A stretch of DNA of 64,000 nucleotides. It comes from CAYYKD01 sp964471825 (GTDB lineage: Bacteria; Spirochaetota; GWE2-31-10; CAYYKD01). Made by a program: the position numbers and the translations under genes. Of this stretch, positions 8,601-16,737 are shown one piece after another. The notes under the pieces were generated by a model. It did no database searches and had not been told where the DNA came from. It worked only from the letters and a program-made list of their open reading frames with translations. The stretch is from assembly GCA_964471825.1 (NCBI GenBank), contig CAYYKD010000006.1, positions 62,001 through 126,000 of the forward strand, read 5' to 3'. How positions within the stretch are numbered: position 1 is the stretch's first letter; each line of letters opens with the position of its first letter.

Positions 8601-10993
8601 ATCCAAGCATTCTCAGAATGCAGATTCTCAATAACCTCTTCACAGATAGTAAAATATTTATAAGACTGATCGTATGCAAAACCAAGTTTTCCCTTTTTAG
8701 CTGCTAAATAATTCAAATCAAAAAGCTGTTGAAGATCTTGAGGGTTTGATATATGGGTTTTACCATCATTAAGATTATTTACAATACTAAAAATATTTTG
8801 TTCAACTTCTGTTTGATTATATAATTGAAGCATTAGTCGAGCAATTTTAAATTGAATATTAGAAATATTTTCATTATTGATAAGAGAATATGCTGCTTGC
8901 TGGATCCTATCATGAATGAATAAGAATTCTGCATCAATATCATTATCGGAGTGTTCTATAAATTTGTAATTTTCATCAGCAGGTATAATTAGACCTGACT
9001 GAATTGCGTTTTTGAGTATAGTGTATGTTTCCTTTATAGGTTTATCGATAATCATAGATATCATACTCAGTTTAAAGGGATTACCTACACATGAGGCAAT
9101 TTGAAGAACTAATTGAACTTTATCATCCAGTCTGCAAATCTTATCAATCATCATTTCAACAACATTCTCAGTACTTTTTTTCTTTGTTATACCATCTTGA
9201 TTCCATTCCCAACTTTTACTATCTGATAAATAGATCAAATTATCATCGTATAGAGTTTGTAAAAATTGCCTCACAAAGAATGGATTACCATTTGTTTTTT
9301 CAAGAATAAGATTAGAGAGCTCAGATGATTTTTCATTATTGCATTTCAGAGTGTCAGCAACAATATTATTTATCGCATGAAAATCTAAAGGATGTAGAGT
9401 TATAGTATTGATGTTATCTAAGATTTTACCGATCTCATTAAGCGTTATTGATAACTGATGGGTATTATCGACCTCCTCTTCTCTATATGCACCGATTATC
9501 ATCATATTTCTGATATCTGAATCTGCAAATACCTCCTCCAATAGTCTGCAGGACGCATTGTCAATCCACTGAAGATTGTCAAGAAAAAGAACAATAGTTG
9601 AGACCTCTGTAAATGTTTTGATAAAATTTTTAAAAACAAAGTAAAATCTCTTCTCTGCCTGACCTGCTGGAAGTTCTGCGAGTTCAGGTTGTTCGCCTAT
9701 TATCAATTCAAAATCTGAAATTATCTCTGTAATGATTTTTCCATTTTTTCCAATATTATTTATAAACCGCTCTTTCCAATCTGAGATAGAACTTTCGTTT
9801 TCTGTTAGAATCTGCGAAATGATTGAACGAAAAGCTGATACAAAAGCAGAGTAAGGTTCATTTTGTTTAAATTGATCAAACCCACCCGATATAAAATACC
9901 CGTTTTTTCCTGATATTAGCTTATGAATTTCTGAAACAAGCATAGATTTACCAATACCGGCTTCCCCTTTTATCAATAAGAGTTCAATGGAGTTTGATGA
10001 TATTTTATCCAGTGTAAGAGATAGGTCAGCAAGCTCATTTTCCCGTCCGTAAAGTTTATAAGGTATTACAAATTTAGATGAATAATCATACTCTCCAATA
10101 TCGAAGTGGGTTATGTCGTTTGAAGTTGAATATTCCTCTAAGGATCGTTCAAGGTCTTTTTTAAGGCCATATAAACTCTGATATCTGTTTTCTGCCCCTT
10201 TTTCTAACAATTTTAATATGATTTTGTTAATCGGCGGTGGTATATCTCTATTAAATTCTGATGGAAGCGTTGGGATCTTTGCTATATGTGAATGTACCAT
10301 CTCCATCGGGTCATCCGATAAAAAAGGAGTTCTCCCTGTAAGCATGTAGTAAAATGTTGCTCCAAGTGAATAGAAATCACTTCTATAGTCTATTATCCTA
10401 TTCATCCTCCCTGTTTGCTCAGGTGATATATACGCCAGTGTCCCTTCAAGTTTATTAAAGTTTGATACTGTTGGATTTTCACGAGTTAAAACAGTTGAGA
10501 TACCAAAGTCAATTAGTTTTATTTCCCCTGTTTGCGGATTGATTACAATATTTGATGGATTAATATCCTTATGAATAATCTGCAAACTGTGTATAGAGTC
10601 AAGTGCATCTGTTATTTTAATTGCAATACTAAGAAATTCATCAATAGGTATTCTATTTTTTTCCAAATAACTGCTAAGTGAAATGGAGTCTGTGTCTTCA
10701 AAAATAATGGCAAGTGAATTTCCTATTTGCTCTAAATCGACTGATTTAACAGCATATTTTTCTTGAATTGTTCTTGCGATTTCATATTCTCTTTTTAGTT
10801 TTGCAAGTGATTCTGGTGTGGGGTAGTTCTCATTGTGGTGTTTAATTATAACACTTGTTCCGACGCTCAGTTGATAATGAGTATTATTTAAGATTTTAGG
10901 TGTAAATTCACCTCTATAAATTGTTGTTCTTGCTGTCTCATACAGTTTTTCAGTAATCGTATAATTCGGTATTTTAATCATAGTTGTTAACAT
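5633..10993 (-). CDS. Ser/Thr kinase - STAND ATPase - TPR - GAF - class III adenylate/guanylate cyclase polyprotein
   Basis: A 1786-aa cytoplasmic signalling protein. The kinase domain (about 10-285) has a degenerate glycine loop, probable Lys51, the catalytic loop HKDINPSN (Asp143) and DFG at 162-164. An AAA_16/STAND ATPase follows, with Walker A GEAGIGKS (343-350) and Walker B LFLDN. Next come a helical TPR-like region (about 800-1330) and a GAF domain (about 1360-1510). The class III cyclase (about 1535-1720) has metal Asp1549 in FSDIRSF, Asp1593 in IGDAIM, and GIGINTG and DSVNLASR; the D/S context fits an adenylate cyclase. A short TPR tail ends the protein. This architecture is known in cyanobacteria and spirochaetes. 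One chain couples phosphorylation and cyclic-nucleotide synthesis. A cNMP-binding protein is encoded at 23617. ATG codons at 10993 and 10981 are both possible starts. Confidence 0.93.
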   Translation of the reverse strand: MLTTMIKIPNYTITEKLYETARTTIYRGEFTPKILNNTHYQLSVGTSVIIKHHNENYPTPESLAKLKREYEIARTIQEKYAVKSVDLEQIGNSLAIIFEDTDSISLSSYLEKNRIPIDEFLSIAIKITDALDSIHSLQIIHKDINPSNIVINPQTGEIKLIDFGISTVLTRENPTVSNFNKLEGTLAYISPEQTGRMNRIIDYRSDFYSLGATFYYMLTGRTPFLSDDPMEMVHSHIAKIPTLPSEFNRDIPPPINKIILKLLEKGAENRYQSLYGLKKDLERSLEEYSTSNDITHFDIGEYDYSSKFVIPYKLYGRENELADLSLTLDKISSNSIELLLIKGEAGIGKSMLVSEIHKLISGKNGYFISGGFDQFKQNEPYSAFVSAFRSIISQILTENESSISDWKERFINNIGKNGKIITEIISDFELIIGEQPELAELPAGQAEKRFYFVFKNFIKTFTEVSTIVLFLDNLQWIDNASCRLLEEVFADSDIRNMMIIGAYREEEVDNTHQLSITLNEIGKILDNINTITLHPLDFHAINNIVADTLKCNNEKSSELSNLILEKTNGNPFFVRQFLQTLYDDNLIYLSDSKSWEWNQDGITKKKSTENVVEMMIDKICRLDDKVQLVLQIASCVGNPFKLSMISMIIDKPIKETYTILKNAIQSGLIIPADENYKFIEHSDNDIDAEFLFIHDRIQQAAYSLINNENISNIQFKIARLMLQLYNQTEVEQNIFSIVNNLNDGKTHISNPQDLQQLFDLNYLAAKKGKLGFAYDQSYKYFTICEEVIENLHSENAWIRDNKSTTEFYLQYAETTYLNGNLSEMDRICDLILEKSDYPLDKIKVYNLRIQSETSSGKLKESVSTGLKALKLLGIKFPKNPGIPSVIIHFIKTVISMAGKNTDDILNLKKMTDKNVIETMNILSSVSTAAYYTNRNLMMLIVLKMVRLSMKHGNGYSSSYAYSTYGLLLSGIGFTNSGYDFGQLALEMISKNKVNEFTARTLTIINTFTLHYKVAVKKFLPNYFEIYKIAMETGDLDYFSNTAVLHSNYAFFSGEMLDKLSKLLSDFYEKLLKINQITYANMLGIYLQTINNMTTLVDNTTSLNGEYFNEDIMIDRLKESNDNTSLFLVYQNKVILSYIFEDYQQALFYCKNGEKLLQTMIGTMHSVVFIFFQSLTLLAIFKYSSPRKKLMILIKVSIYLALLKKWAGTGKENYLHKWFLVKAELARVQDKDLNAIKYYNQAISLAKSNKYINDEAIANELAYKFYNEKIDPNLAIHFLKESYYCYQNWGVTAKIDSLKQKYPDLLNKMSDNRQKGVNSSISSSSSSVTGSHVLDITSVIKASGSISGEINLSELLKKLMSYVAENAGAQSGCLILEKNNNWFIEAQVFDSGKNIEVLNSIPINHKIEDHPILPLRIINFVLRSKKPLVLNDAAYDEKFMKDPYINAKNPKSILCMPLLNKGELKGILYLENNLFTNVFSDENLNILSLLSSQMAISIENAGLYTHLNDLNKAFVKFVPNEFIHYLNKKGILEVKLGDNVQKKMTILFSDIRSFTTLSEQMTPEETFRFINSYLKEMGPIVRENNGFIDKYIGDAIMALFPKNADDAVQASILMLHKLALYNLNRIKAGYKTIKIGIGINTGKMMLGTIGESDRMESTVISDSVNLASRIESLTKQYHVPLIISYDTYADLKNLDYYQVRYIDSVKVKGKELPTKIFEVFNSDSDDVIKIKLDTRHTFEDGVNLYNSRDYKEALKHFQDVHNFNKSDPVAELYIKRCNNSINETIDD

Positions 10994-11013
10994 TCCAAAA
11001 TAATCTAATTAAG

Positions 11014-11194
11014 GAGGCTCTTGCAAAAATCCCTTCTGTTTTTTGCTTGATCTTATATTTGTTAAACATGCGTCAAAATGAGGCAAAAAATACTCAAATA
11101 AAGTAATTATTCTGCGTTTTTTTGCCTCATTTTTCCTTGTTTTCCAAAAAAATATGCTTCGCAAAAATTCAAAATTTATTTTTGCAAGAGCCTC
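11014..11194. mobile_element. 181-bp MITE-like element with terminal and nested internal inverted repeats
   Basis: Perfect 16-bp terminal inverted repeats, GAGGCTCTTGCAAAAA (11014-11029) and TTTTTGCAAGAGCCTC (11179-11194), are flanked by TAAG on both sides (11010-11013 and 11195-11198), a possible 4-bp target duplication. A second perfect 16-bp inverted repeat lies inside (11075-11090 with 11119-11134, core ATGAGGCAAAAA). No transposase is encoded. The left end resembles the short copies at 31381 and 43991, and the right end matches the copy at 5362. It is probably a non-autonomous derivative of an insertion sequence. It lies between the divergent kinase/cyclase and Yip1-like genes. Confidence 0.75.
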
Positions 11195-11340
11195 TAAGAT
11201 TAGAAAAATAGCATTATGAAAGATTTTAAGCAATCATTAATTATGTAATTATGCTAAAAAATATGATAAAAATTAAGTTGACAATCAAACATTATTTCCC
11301 TAAAATATTTTTTTTATTTACAAAACTAAGGGGGCATATT

Positions 11341-11979
11341 TTGATTTTTTTTGAAGATATTGGCAACATGTTCAAGTATAGTGCTTGGATTTTTTTACAA
11401 CCTAGAAAGGCATTAACTAGTTTGATCGTTGAGGAACGGCAGGCGATCTATGCGATCTATCAGTTTATTATACTAACTATAGTTTATACCTCGCTCTGTA
11501 TATATGGCGGGATTTATACTGAGATAAAACCAACTTTCCCAATAATTTTAAGCTTTGTTGGAATACCTTCCGACAACTTATATCTTCAGGTAGGGATGGT
11601 TTTTATCCCGGGAATGATTCTTATGTACTTGACTGTGTACTCTCTTGTCGAAATATGTGCTATGATATTTAAAGCTGACAATAAAAGATTTATTGAGTCA
11701 TTTTCTACTCTCACTTTTGTTTTTACACTATCAATGTGGATAGCTATTATATCAGATGCTACTAATATAATAGGTGCTTTGATACTTCACTATACAGTGT
11801 CGCCTTTATGGGCTTTGATTGTAATCTGGATAGCCTATGCAATAATGATAATTTGGTTATTTATTAATATCACTTTAGCTCTAAAGATAACAAAAGGGTT
11901 AAAAATGTGGCAAACAGTCGTTACAAGTGTTATTGCCCAGCTTTTCTGGTGGGGAATTATGACTATATTGGTTGTTTAG
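11341..11979 (+). CDS. Yip1-like multi-pass membrane protein (paralogue 1)
   Basis: About 212 aa with five or so hydrophobic helices. I place the start at the TTG at 11341 because AAGGGGG lies six bases before it and this start lines up with the N-terminus of the next gene. An in-frame ATG at 11251 would add 30 residues without a ribosome binding site. The N-terminal block DIGNMFKYSAWIFLQPRKAL and the following EER match NIAKMFKY...DPVRAF...NER of the next gene, so the pair arose by tandem duplication. The topology and the short N-terminal amphipathic motif with a xPxxAF/L turn fit the Yip1-domain membrane family, whose bacterial role is unknown. Confidence 0.65.
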   Translation: MIFFEDIGNMFKYSAWIFLQPRKALTSLIVEERQAIYAIYQFIILTIVYTSLCIYGGIYTEIKPTFPIILSFVGIPSDNLYLQVGMVFIPGMILMYLTVYSLVEICAMIFKADNKRFIESFSTLTFVFTLSMWIAIISDATNIIGALILHYTVSPLWALIVIWIAYAIMIIWLFINITLALKITKGLKMWQTVVTSVIAQLFWWGIMTILVV

Positions 11980-12025
11980 AAAGTCTTGGAATTAAAACTT
12001 AAAAATTAAGGGGAACAAAACGATT

Positions 12026-12691
12026 ATGAGAGATTTTTTTAAATATTTTTTTAATAACATCGCTAAGATGTTCAAGTATATGGGGCTTTCAATAATTGAT
12101 CCTGTGAGAGCTTTTAATGAACTTATAAATGAACGATATCAAGTATTTATAGGAATAATGACTTTTGCCTTTTCAGGAATTCTTTTTGGACCTGTTTTGT
12201 GGATAGCGGCAAAAGAGATTAGACCAACTGGGTGGCTTCCTATTATAGTGAAAGAGATACCGGAAGAGATGTTGTATGTGTATTTTAGAACTACAGCGAT
12301 GTTTATCCCGATATTACTTCTTCTTGCAGCTATACCTATAGTTGAGATCGCCGGAATGTTTATAAGAAGTAAGTCAACTACTTATGGGTTTAAAGAGACC
12401 TTCTCTACTGGGATGCTTGCGCTTAATATGGTTGTACTTTTTGACTTTTTTACAGAGGCGTTTGCTATTGCGTATTTCCTGATCTGTAAAGCGATGGGAT
12501 TACCACAGGTTTTTCCACAATGGTTACTATTGACAATGTTTTTTACATACGGAATGATGTTTCTTTGGACAATCATGCTTGTCTCAATTCAAACACAGAT
12601 TTTAAAAAACGCAAGCAAGCTAAACGGTTTTATTACCGGTGTAGTAACTACACTGGTATACTGGTTTTATATGGGGATATGGATAGCATAA
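12026..12691 (+). CDS. Yip1-like multi-pass membrane protein (paralogue 2)
   Basis: 221 aa with five predicted membrane helices. It is clearly a paralogue of the preceding gene: it shares the MFKY motif, the DPxRAFxxLxxER block and the order of helices. The likely ribosome binding site is AAGGGG about 12 bases before the ATG. The 46-bp gap between the two genes and the 25-bp gap to the next suggest one transcript. No catalytic motif is visible. Bacterial Yip1-type proteins are membrane proteins of unresolved function, often in stress or envelope contexts. Confidence 0.65.
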   Translation: MRDFFKYFFNNIAKMFKYMGLSIIDPVRAFNELINERYQVFIGIMTFAFSGILFGPVLWIAAKEIRPTGWLPIIVKEIPEEMLYVYFRTTAMFIPILLLLAAIPIVEIAGMFIRSKSTTYGFKETFSTGMLALNMVVLFDFFTEAFAIAYFLICKAMGLPQVFPQWLLLTMFFTYGMMFLWTIMLVSIQTQILKNASKLNGFITGVVTTLVYWFYMGIWIA

Positions 12692-12716
12692 TTTTTTTAT
12701 ACTAAAGGAGATCAAA

Positions 12717-13139
12717 ATGGAAAAACCAAAAATAAACGCTGACACAAAATGGTTTATACTATCAATATTACAGGCTATTTTTATCTTATTTGCAGGGGGT
12801 GGAATGTGTTTATTAAGAGGGGTGATCCCACATGATACAGCACACAAAACAGGGGTAGTTATGGTGATTATTGCTGCTTTATTTTATGGGGTAGTTCTAA
12901 TTTATTCTATTGTGCGGATAGTAAATGATTGGAAAAATTTTGATAAGCAATGGTTGATCATAATGATTTTTATTTTTCTTGCTCTTATCTTTTATATTAT
13001 ATCTACTATTTTATTATTTGAAGTTTTTGATAGAAAAGAGACCCCAAAAATCGCTATAGGAATGGGCAATACATTACTATGGGTGTCTGTATTTGGTGCT
13101 TTAATGAAGTATTTTAAAACGAAAGAAATAAATACCTGA
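12717..13139 (+). CDS. Small four-helix membrane protein
   Basis: 140 aa with about four hydrophobic helices: about 12-33, 44-66, 80-102 and a weaker one near 115-132. A polar linker, VNDWKNFDKQ, lies in the middle and a basic tail at the end. A good ribosome binding site (AAAGGAGAT) precedes the ATG. It follows the two Yip1-like genes closely and probably forms an operon with them. I do not recognise the family. The three genes may act together at the membrane, but that is only inferred from position. Confidence 0.7.
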   Translation: MEKPKINADTKWFILSILQAIFILFAGGGMCLLRGVIPHDTAHKTGVVMVIIAALFYGVVLIYSIVRIVNDWKNFDKQWLIIMIFIFLALIFYIISTILLFEVFDRKETPKIAIGMGNTLLWVSVFGALMKYFKTKEINT

Positions 13140-13176
13140 AAAGAGTTAAAGATTACCAGTGAGTTCTACCGAGCGG

Positions 13177-13228
13177 GTGGTTTTATTATTAGATCTTATA
13201 ACTAATAGATTAAAGAAAATTCTAGTTA
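13177..13228. repeat. Short inverted repeat after the membrane-protein operon
   Basis: TTATAACTA and TAGTTATAA form a perfect 9-bp inverted repeat across roughly 13177-13228. The arms are A/T-only apart from one C/G pair and no T run follows, so it is a weak terminator candidate at best for the operon ending at 13139. Confidence 0.25.
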
Positions 13229-13235
13229 TAAATCC

Positions 13236-13264
13236 TTGATTAATTTACTTTTTTTATATATATT
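13236..13264 (+). promoter_or_regulatory. Predicted sigma-70-type promoter for asd
   Basis: TTGATT (13236-13241), a 17-bp spacer and TATATT (13259-13264). The expected start of transcription, about 13271, falls at the first base of the hairpin at 13272-13324. Confidence 0.55.
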
Positions 13265-13271
13265 TCCAATC

Positions 13272-13324
13272 TAAGCAACCTAACGGTGAATGCAAACAGA
13301 GTTTTGTCTGCCATAGGTTGCTTA
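13272..13324 (+). promoter_or_regulatory. 5'-terminal stem-loop in the asd leader
   Basis: TAAGCAACCTA (13272-13282) pairs perfectly with TAGGTTGCTTA (13314-13324). The 31-nt interior can form a smaller stem (CAAA with TTTG, or GCA.ACA with TGT.TGC). The hairpin lies at the predicted 5' end of the mRNA and ends 12 nt before the GGAG ribosome binding site. It does not match a riboswitch class that I can recall. It could be an mRNA 5' stabiliser or a regulatory leader. Confidence 0.5.
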
Positions 13325-13345
13325 ATTTAAAATTGGAGTAAATAT

Positions 13346-14395
13346 ATGTCAAATAAAATTAAAGTAGGCGTTTTAGGGGCTACAGGAACTGTAGGTCAGA
13401 AGTTTATTGTGTTATTAAAGGATCACCCGTTTTTTGAAGTAACTGATCTTGTTGCATCAGATAGAAGTAAGGGTAAACCATATAAAGAGGCATGTTCATG
13501 GAAACAGGAAGTGAATATGCCTGATAATGTAAAAAATCTGACAGTTAAAACCTTTGACGAAAAAATTGATGCCGTAATACTATTTTCAGGTCTTGATGCA
13601 TCTGTAGCAGGTGAGATTGAGGCTTCTCTGGCTGATAAGGGCAAAGTTGTGATATCTAACTCAAAAAATCACAGAATGGAAAAGGATGTTCCGATTCTTA
13701 TACCTGAGATCAACGAGGAGCACTTTAAGTTAACAGACGATCAGAAGTACAAGGGTTGTATTATTACAAATTCTAATTGCTCAACTATGTTTCTGGCAAT
13801 TGCACTTGGTCCACTTCATAGAGAATTCGGCATAGAGAAGATCATTGTTTCAACTATGCAGGCTGTCAGCGGTGCCGGTTACCCAGGTGTTCCATCGCTT
13901 GATATTCTTGGAAATGTTGTTCCGTATATTGGCGGTGAAGAGGAAAAAATCGAGACTGAGTTAAAAAAGATGCTTGGTACTTACTCAAAGGGTGAGATTA
14001 GGTTAGCTGATTTTTCTGTTAGTGCACATTGTAACAGGGTTCCTGTAATTGACGGGCATACAGAGACTGTCAGCATACTCTTTAAGAAGAAGGTTACTCC
14101 TGCACAGGTTAAAGAGGTGTTAAAGAACTTTAAGCATGAAGCACAGTCTATGAATCTTCCGACCTCACCTGAAAAGGCGATAGTTGTTATGGAAGAGGAT
14201 AACAGACCGCAGCCAAGATTTGATGCTCCGAAGGATAAAGGGATGGTTACATTTGTCGGAAGGATCAGAGAGTGTAATGTTTTTGATATAAAGATGGTTG
14301 TTATGGGACACAATACTATAAGAGGAGCGGCAGGTGCTGCAATTTTAAATGCAGAATACCTCTATAAAAAAGGTCTTCTTGAAAAGTATCTCTAG
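13346..14395 (+). CDS. asd: Aspartate-semialdehyde dehydrogenase (archaeal/eukaryotic type)
   Basis: 349 aa. It reduces L-aspartyl-4-phosphate to aspartate semialdehyde with NADPH, the branch-point step toward diaminopimelate/lysine, threonine and methionine. The Rossmann motif GATGTVGQ is at 11-18. The nucleophile is Cys145 in TNSNCSTM, and the later SAHCNRVPV...DGHTE segment carries the catalytic and substrate-binding His/Arg. The sequence pattern is that of the yeast/archaeal Asd subfamily, not the E. coli one. TTGGAGTAAAT is a strong ribosome binding site. A predicted promoter and a leader hairpin precede it. lysA follows 63 bp downstream. Confidence 0.93.
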   Translation: MSNKIKVGVLGATGTVGQKFIVLLKDHPFFEVTDLVASDRSKGKPYKEACSWKQEVNMPDNVKNLTVKTFDEKIDAVILFSGLDASVAGEIEASLADKGKVVISNSKNHRMEKDVPILIPEINEEHFKLTDDQKYKGCIITNSNCSTMFLAIALGPLHREFGIEKIIVSTMQAVSGAGYPGVPSLDILGNVVPYIGGEEEKIETELKKMLGTYSKGEIRLADFSVSAHCNRVPVIDGHTETVSILFKKKVTPAQVKEVLKNFKHEAQSMNLPTSPEKAIVVMEEDNRPQPRFDAPKDKGMVTFVGRIRECNVFDIKMVVMGHNTIRGAAGAAILNAEYLYKKGLLEKYL

Positions 14396-14458
14396 ATAAA
14401 CCTCATTGGGAATCATAGGCAGAATCTCAGTACAAAAATTAAACCTGTAGGAATTAAT

Positions 14459-15712
14459 ATGACTGATAAAAAATTACCGTTTGATAAAAAAGAGATTGAA
14501 AATATAATAGAAAAATTTCCTACCCCTTTTCATATATATGATGAAAAGGGGATTCGTGAAAATGCACGAAGACTTGTTAAAGCGTTTTCTGTTTTCCCGG
14601 GTTTTAAGGAGTATTTTGCAGTCAAGGCGTGTCCAAATCCCTTTATAATGAAAATTTTAAAAGAGGAGGGGTTTGGTGCTGACTGCAGCTCTATGGCAGA
14701 GCTTATCTTGTCAGAGAAAACCGGCATAAATGGTGAAAACATTATGTTTACCTCAAATGAGACCCCTTCCGAGGAATACAGAAAGGCATCAGAGCTTGGT
14801 GCTATTATCAATCTTGATGATATTACACACATTTCATATCTAGAAAAACATCTTGGCAAATTGCCGGAGCTTATCTGTTTTAGATTTAATCCCGGCCCTG
14901 AGAGAGCCGGAAATGCTATAATCGGTAATCCGAAAGAGGCAAAATATGGATTTACCAGGTCGCAGGTAATAGACGGTATTAACATGATTAAGTCTAGAGG
15001 TGTTAAGAGATTTGGTATTCATACAATGGTAGCTTCCAATGAGTTAAACAAGGACTATTTTGTTGAAACTCTGAGAATGCTCTACGCCTTGGCGGTTGAG
15101 ATAAAGGAAAAAACCGGTGTGAAGCTTGAGTTTGTAAATATGGGCGGTGGTATAGGGATCCCTTATAAACCGGAACAGGATAGAGTTGATATTGAGTGGG
15201 TTGCCTCTGAGGGGTATAAGCTTTACAAGGAAATGATAGAGAAAAACGGTCTTGCTCCCCTTAAGCTCTACATGGAGTGCGGAAGGATGGTAACAGGGCC
15301 GTTTGGTTACCTTGTCACAAAGGTTGTACATAAAAAAGAGATCTATAAGAACTACATCGGACTTGATGCCTGTATGGCTAATCTTATGAGACCGGCTCTA
15401 TATGGTTCATATCATCACATAACGGTTCTTGGTAAGGAATTTGCCGACTCAGATAAAACCTATGATGTTGTAGGTTCATTATGTGAGAATAATGATAAAT
15501 TTGCAATAGACAGGCAGCTACCGTTAATTGAGAGTGGTGATATTATTGCAATTCATGATGCAGGGGCACACGGTCATGCTATGGGATTTAACTACAACGG
15601 TAAGCTAAGAAGTGCAGAACTTCTTCTAAGGTCTGATAGAAGTGTTGAATTAATTAGAAGAGCAGAAACTCTTGATGATCTATTTGCTACACTTGATTTC
15701 TCTAAGCTGTAG
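14459..15712 (+). CDS. lysA: Diaminopimelate decarboxylase family (fold type III PLP enzyme)
   Basis: 417 aa. It probably converts meso-diaminopimelate to L-lysine. The PLP-binding Lys56 is in EYFAVKACPNP. The glycine loop is VNMGGGIGIPY, MECGRMVTGPFG is the phosphate/dimer region, and CENNDKFA corresponds to the CESxDxFA active-site Cys of LysA. The position directly after asd supports a lysine/DAP role. Family members can use other substrates (arginine, ornithine, carboxynorspermidine), but those usually lack the CE(S/N)xDxFA motif. The start has a modest site (GTAGGAATTAAT). Confidence 0.87.
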   Translation: MTDKKLPFDKKEIENIIEKFPTPFHIYDEKGIRENARRLVKAFSVFPGFKEYFAVKACPNPFIMKILKEEGFGADCSSMAELILSEKTGINGENIMFTSNETPSEEYRKASELGAIINLDDITHISYLEKHLGKLPELICFRFNPGPERAGNAIIGNPKEAKYGFTRSQVIDGINMIKSRGVKRFGIHTMVASNELNKDYFVETLRMLYALAVEIKEKTGVKLEFVNMGGGIGIPYKPEQDRVDIEWVASEGYKLYKEMIEKNGLAPLKLYMECGRMVTGPFGYLVTKVVHKKEIYKNYIGLDACMANLMRPALYGSYHHITVLGKEFADSDKTYDVVGSLCENNDKFAIDRQLPLIESGDIIAIHDAGAHGHAMGFNYNGKLRSAELLLRSDRSVELIRRAETLDDLFATLDFSKL

Positions 15713-15748
15713 TAACCGGAAATGTTGTAACGAACTGCGGAGTAATAT

Positions 15749-16426
15749 ATGCATTGGATACCTAAAACCTCTTATTATGTTATAAGAGGTTTTGTTAAGG
15801 CCTATCTTAGATTATTTCTTGAATTCAAAGTATGGGGCAAGGAGCATCTTGCAGGCGTCCCAAAGATTTATTGTGCGAATCATTTCTCATCTACTGATCC
15901 GTTTTTTGTTATAACACTTATGAAGGAACCTATCCATATGATTGTGGGGCCGGGTTTTAATGTTCCTGTCTTTCGTCATATTTTAAAGCATGGAGAGCAG
16001 ATAAGTGCTCTTCCTGAGGATAGGAAATTTGTCATACCAAAGGCAGTTGATTTTTTAAAAAAAGGCGAGTCAATTTTCATCTTCCCTGAAGGCGACCTCA
16101 ATGATCAGAAAACGATAACAAAATTCTATTCAGGATTTGCCAAGATCTATATGGAGTATCCGGTAGAGATAGTGCCTATCGGGATCCTTTCTCCTATAAG
16201 ATATGTCAAAGAGAAGGAAGTAAACATCAAAGTCAGAGAGACAACTCACAAAACACTGACTGTACTTACCGGTAAGTACTATGCAAACATCGGTAAGCCT
16301 ATGAGATTTCCGGACCTTGAAAAATGCCTTGATAAGGACTATGCAATAGAACAGATAACAGATCGGGTAAAGAATGAAATAGAGCGATTAATAATGGATA
16401 TAAAACTAAATAAATTCTGGAGTTAG
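15749..16426 (+). CDS. PlsC-like 1-acyl-glycerol-3-phosphate acyltransferase
   Basis: 225 aa. It has the LPLAT signature NHFSSTDP (the NHxxxxD catalytic motif) and FIFPEGDLND (the glycerol-3-phosphate-binding motif), and continues with VPIGILSP. It probably transfers an acyl chain to lysophosphatidate at the inner membrane. CGGAGTAATAT precedes the ATG. It lies 36 bp after lysA and 11 bp before the next small gene, so it is in the same operon. A second LPLAT domain is part of the fusion protein at 53988. Confidence 0.85.
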   Translation: MHWIPKTSYYVIRGFVKAYLRLFLEFKVWGKEHLAGVPKIYCANHFSSTDPFFVITLMKEPIHMIVGPGFNVPVFRHILKHGEQISALPEDRKFVIPKAVDFLKKGESIFIFPEGDLNDQKTITKFYSGFAKIYMEYPVEIVPIGILSPIRYVKEKEVNIKVRETTHKTLTVLTGKYYANIGKPMRFPDLEKCLDKDYAIEQITDRVKNEIERLIMDIKLNKFWS

Positions 16427-16437
16427 GGAGTAAATAC

Positions 16438-16701
16438 ATGGCAATTTCAAAAGAGATCAATGATATATTCAGCATGATGACGGCACATCCTGAGGAGATT
16501 GCAAATATAAATCTCTTTATTAAGCTAAAAAACGGCACGATATTTAGATATAAGGTTGACTGTCATAAACAGGCTAAGATTGATAGAATACTAGAGTTAA
16601 GAAAACTTAAGGAAGAACATAAAAGAAAGTTAAAGGAAGAAAAATTTAAAAATAAAATCACTAAAAAAACAGATAAAACAAATAAAATAGAAAATCAATA
16701 A
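16438..16701 (+). CDS. Small basic protein, function unknown
   Basis: 87 aa. An N-terminal part (about 1-45) with ordered character (INLFIKLKNGTIFRYKVD) is followed by a very Lys/Glu-rich helical tail. The tail ends in low-complexity Lys/Thr/Asn. GGGAGTAAATAC is a good ribosome binding site, and the gene follows plsC by 11 bp. I do not recognise the family. The basic tail could bind RNA, DNA or membrane phosphate groups. Confidence 0.6.
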   Translation: MAISKEINDIFSMMTAHPEEIANINLFIKLKNGTIFRYKVDCHKQAKIDRILELRKLKEEHKRKLKEEKFKNKITKKTDKTNKIENQ

Positions 16702-16737
16702 AAATAAACAGAAAAAAACAAAAATTTTTTGTTACAA

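Noticed and set aside
11009..11233. Minus-strand 74-aa frame over the palindromic element
   Set aside because: It is created by the repeat sequence, has no ribosome binding site and no recognisable domain.
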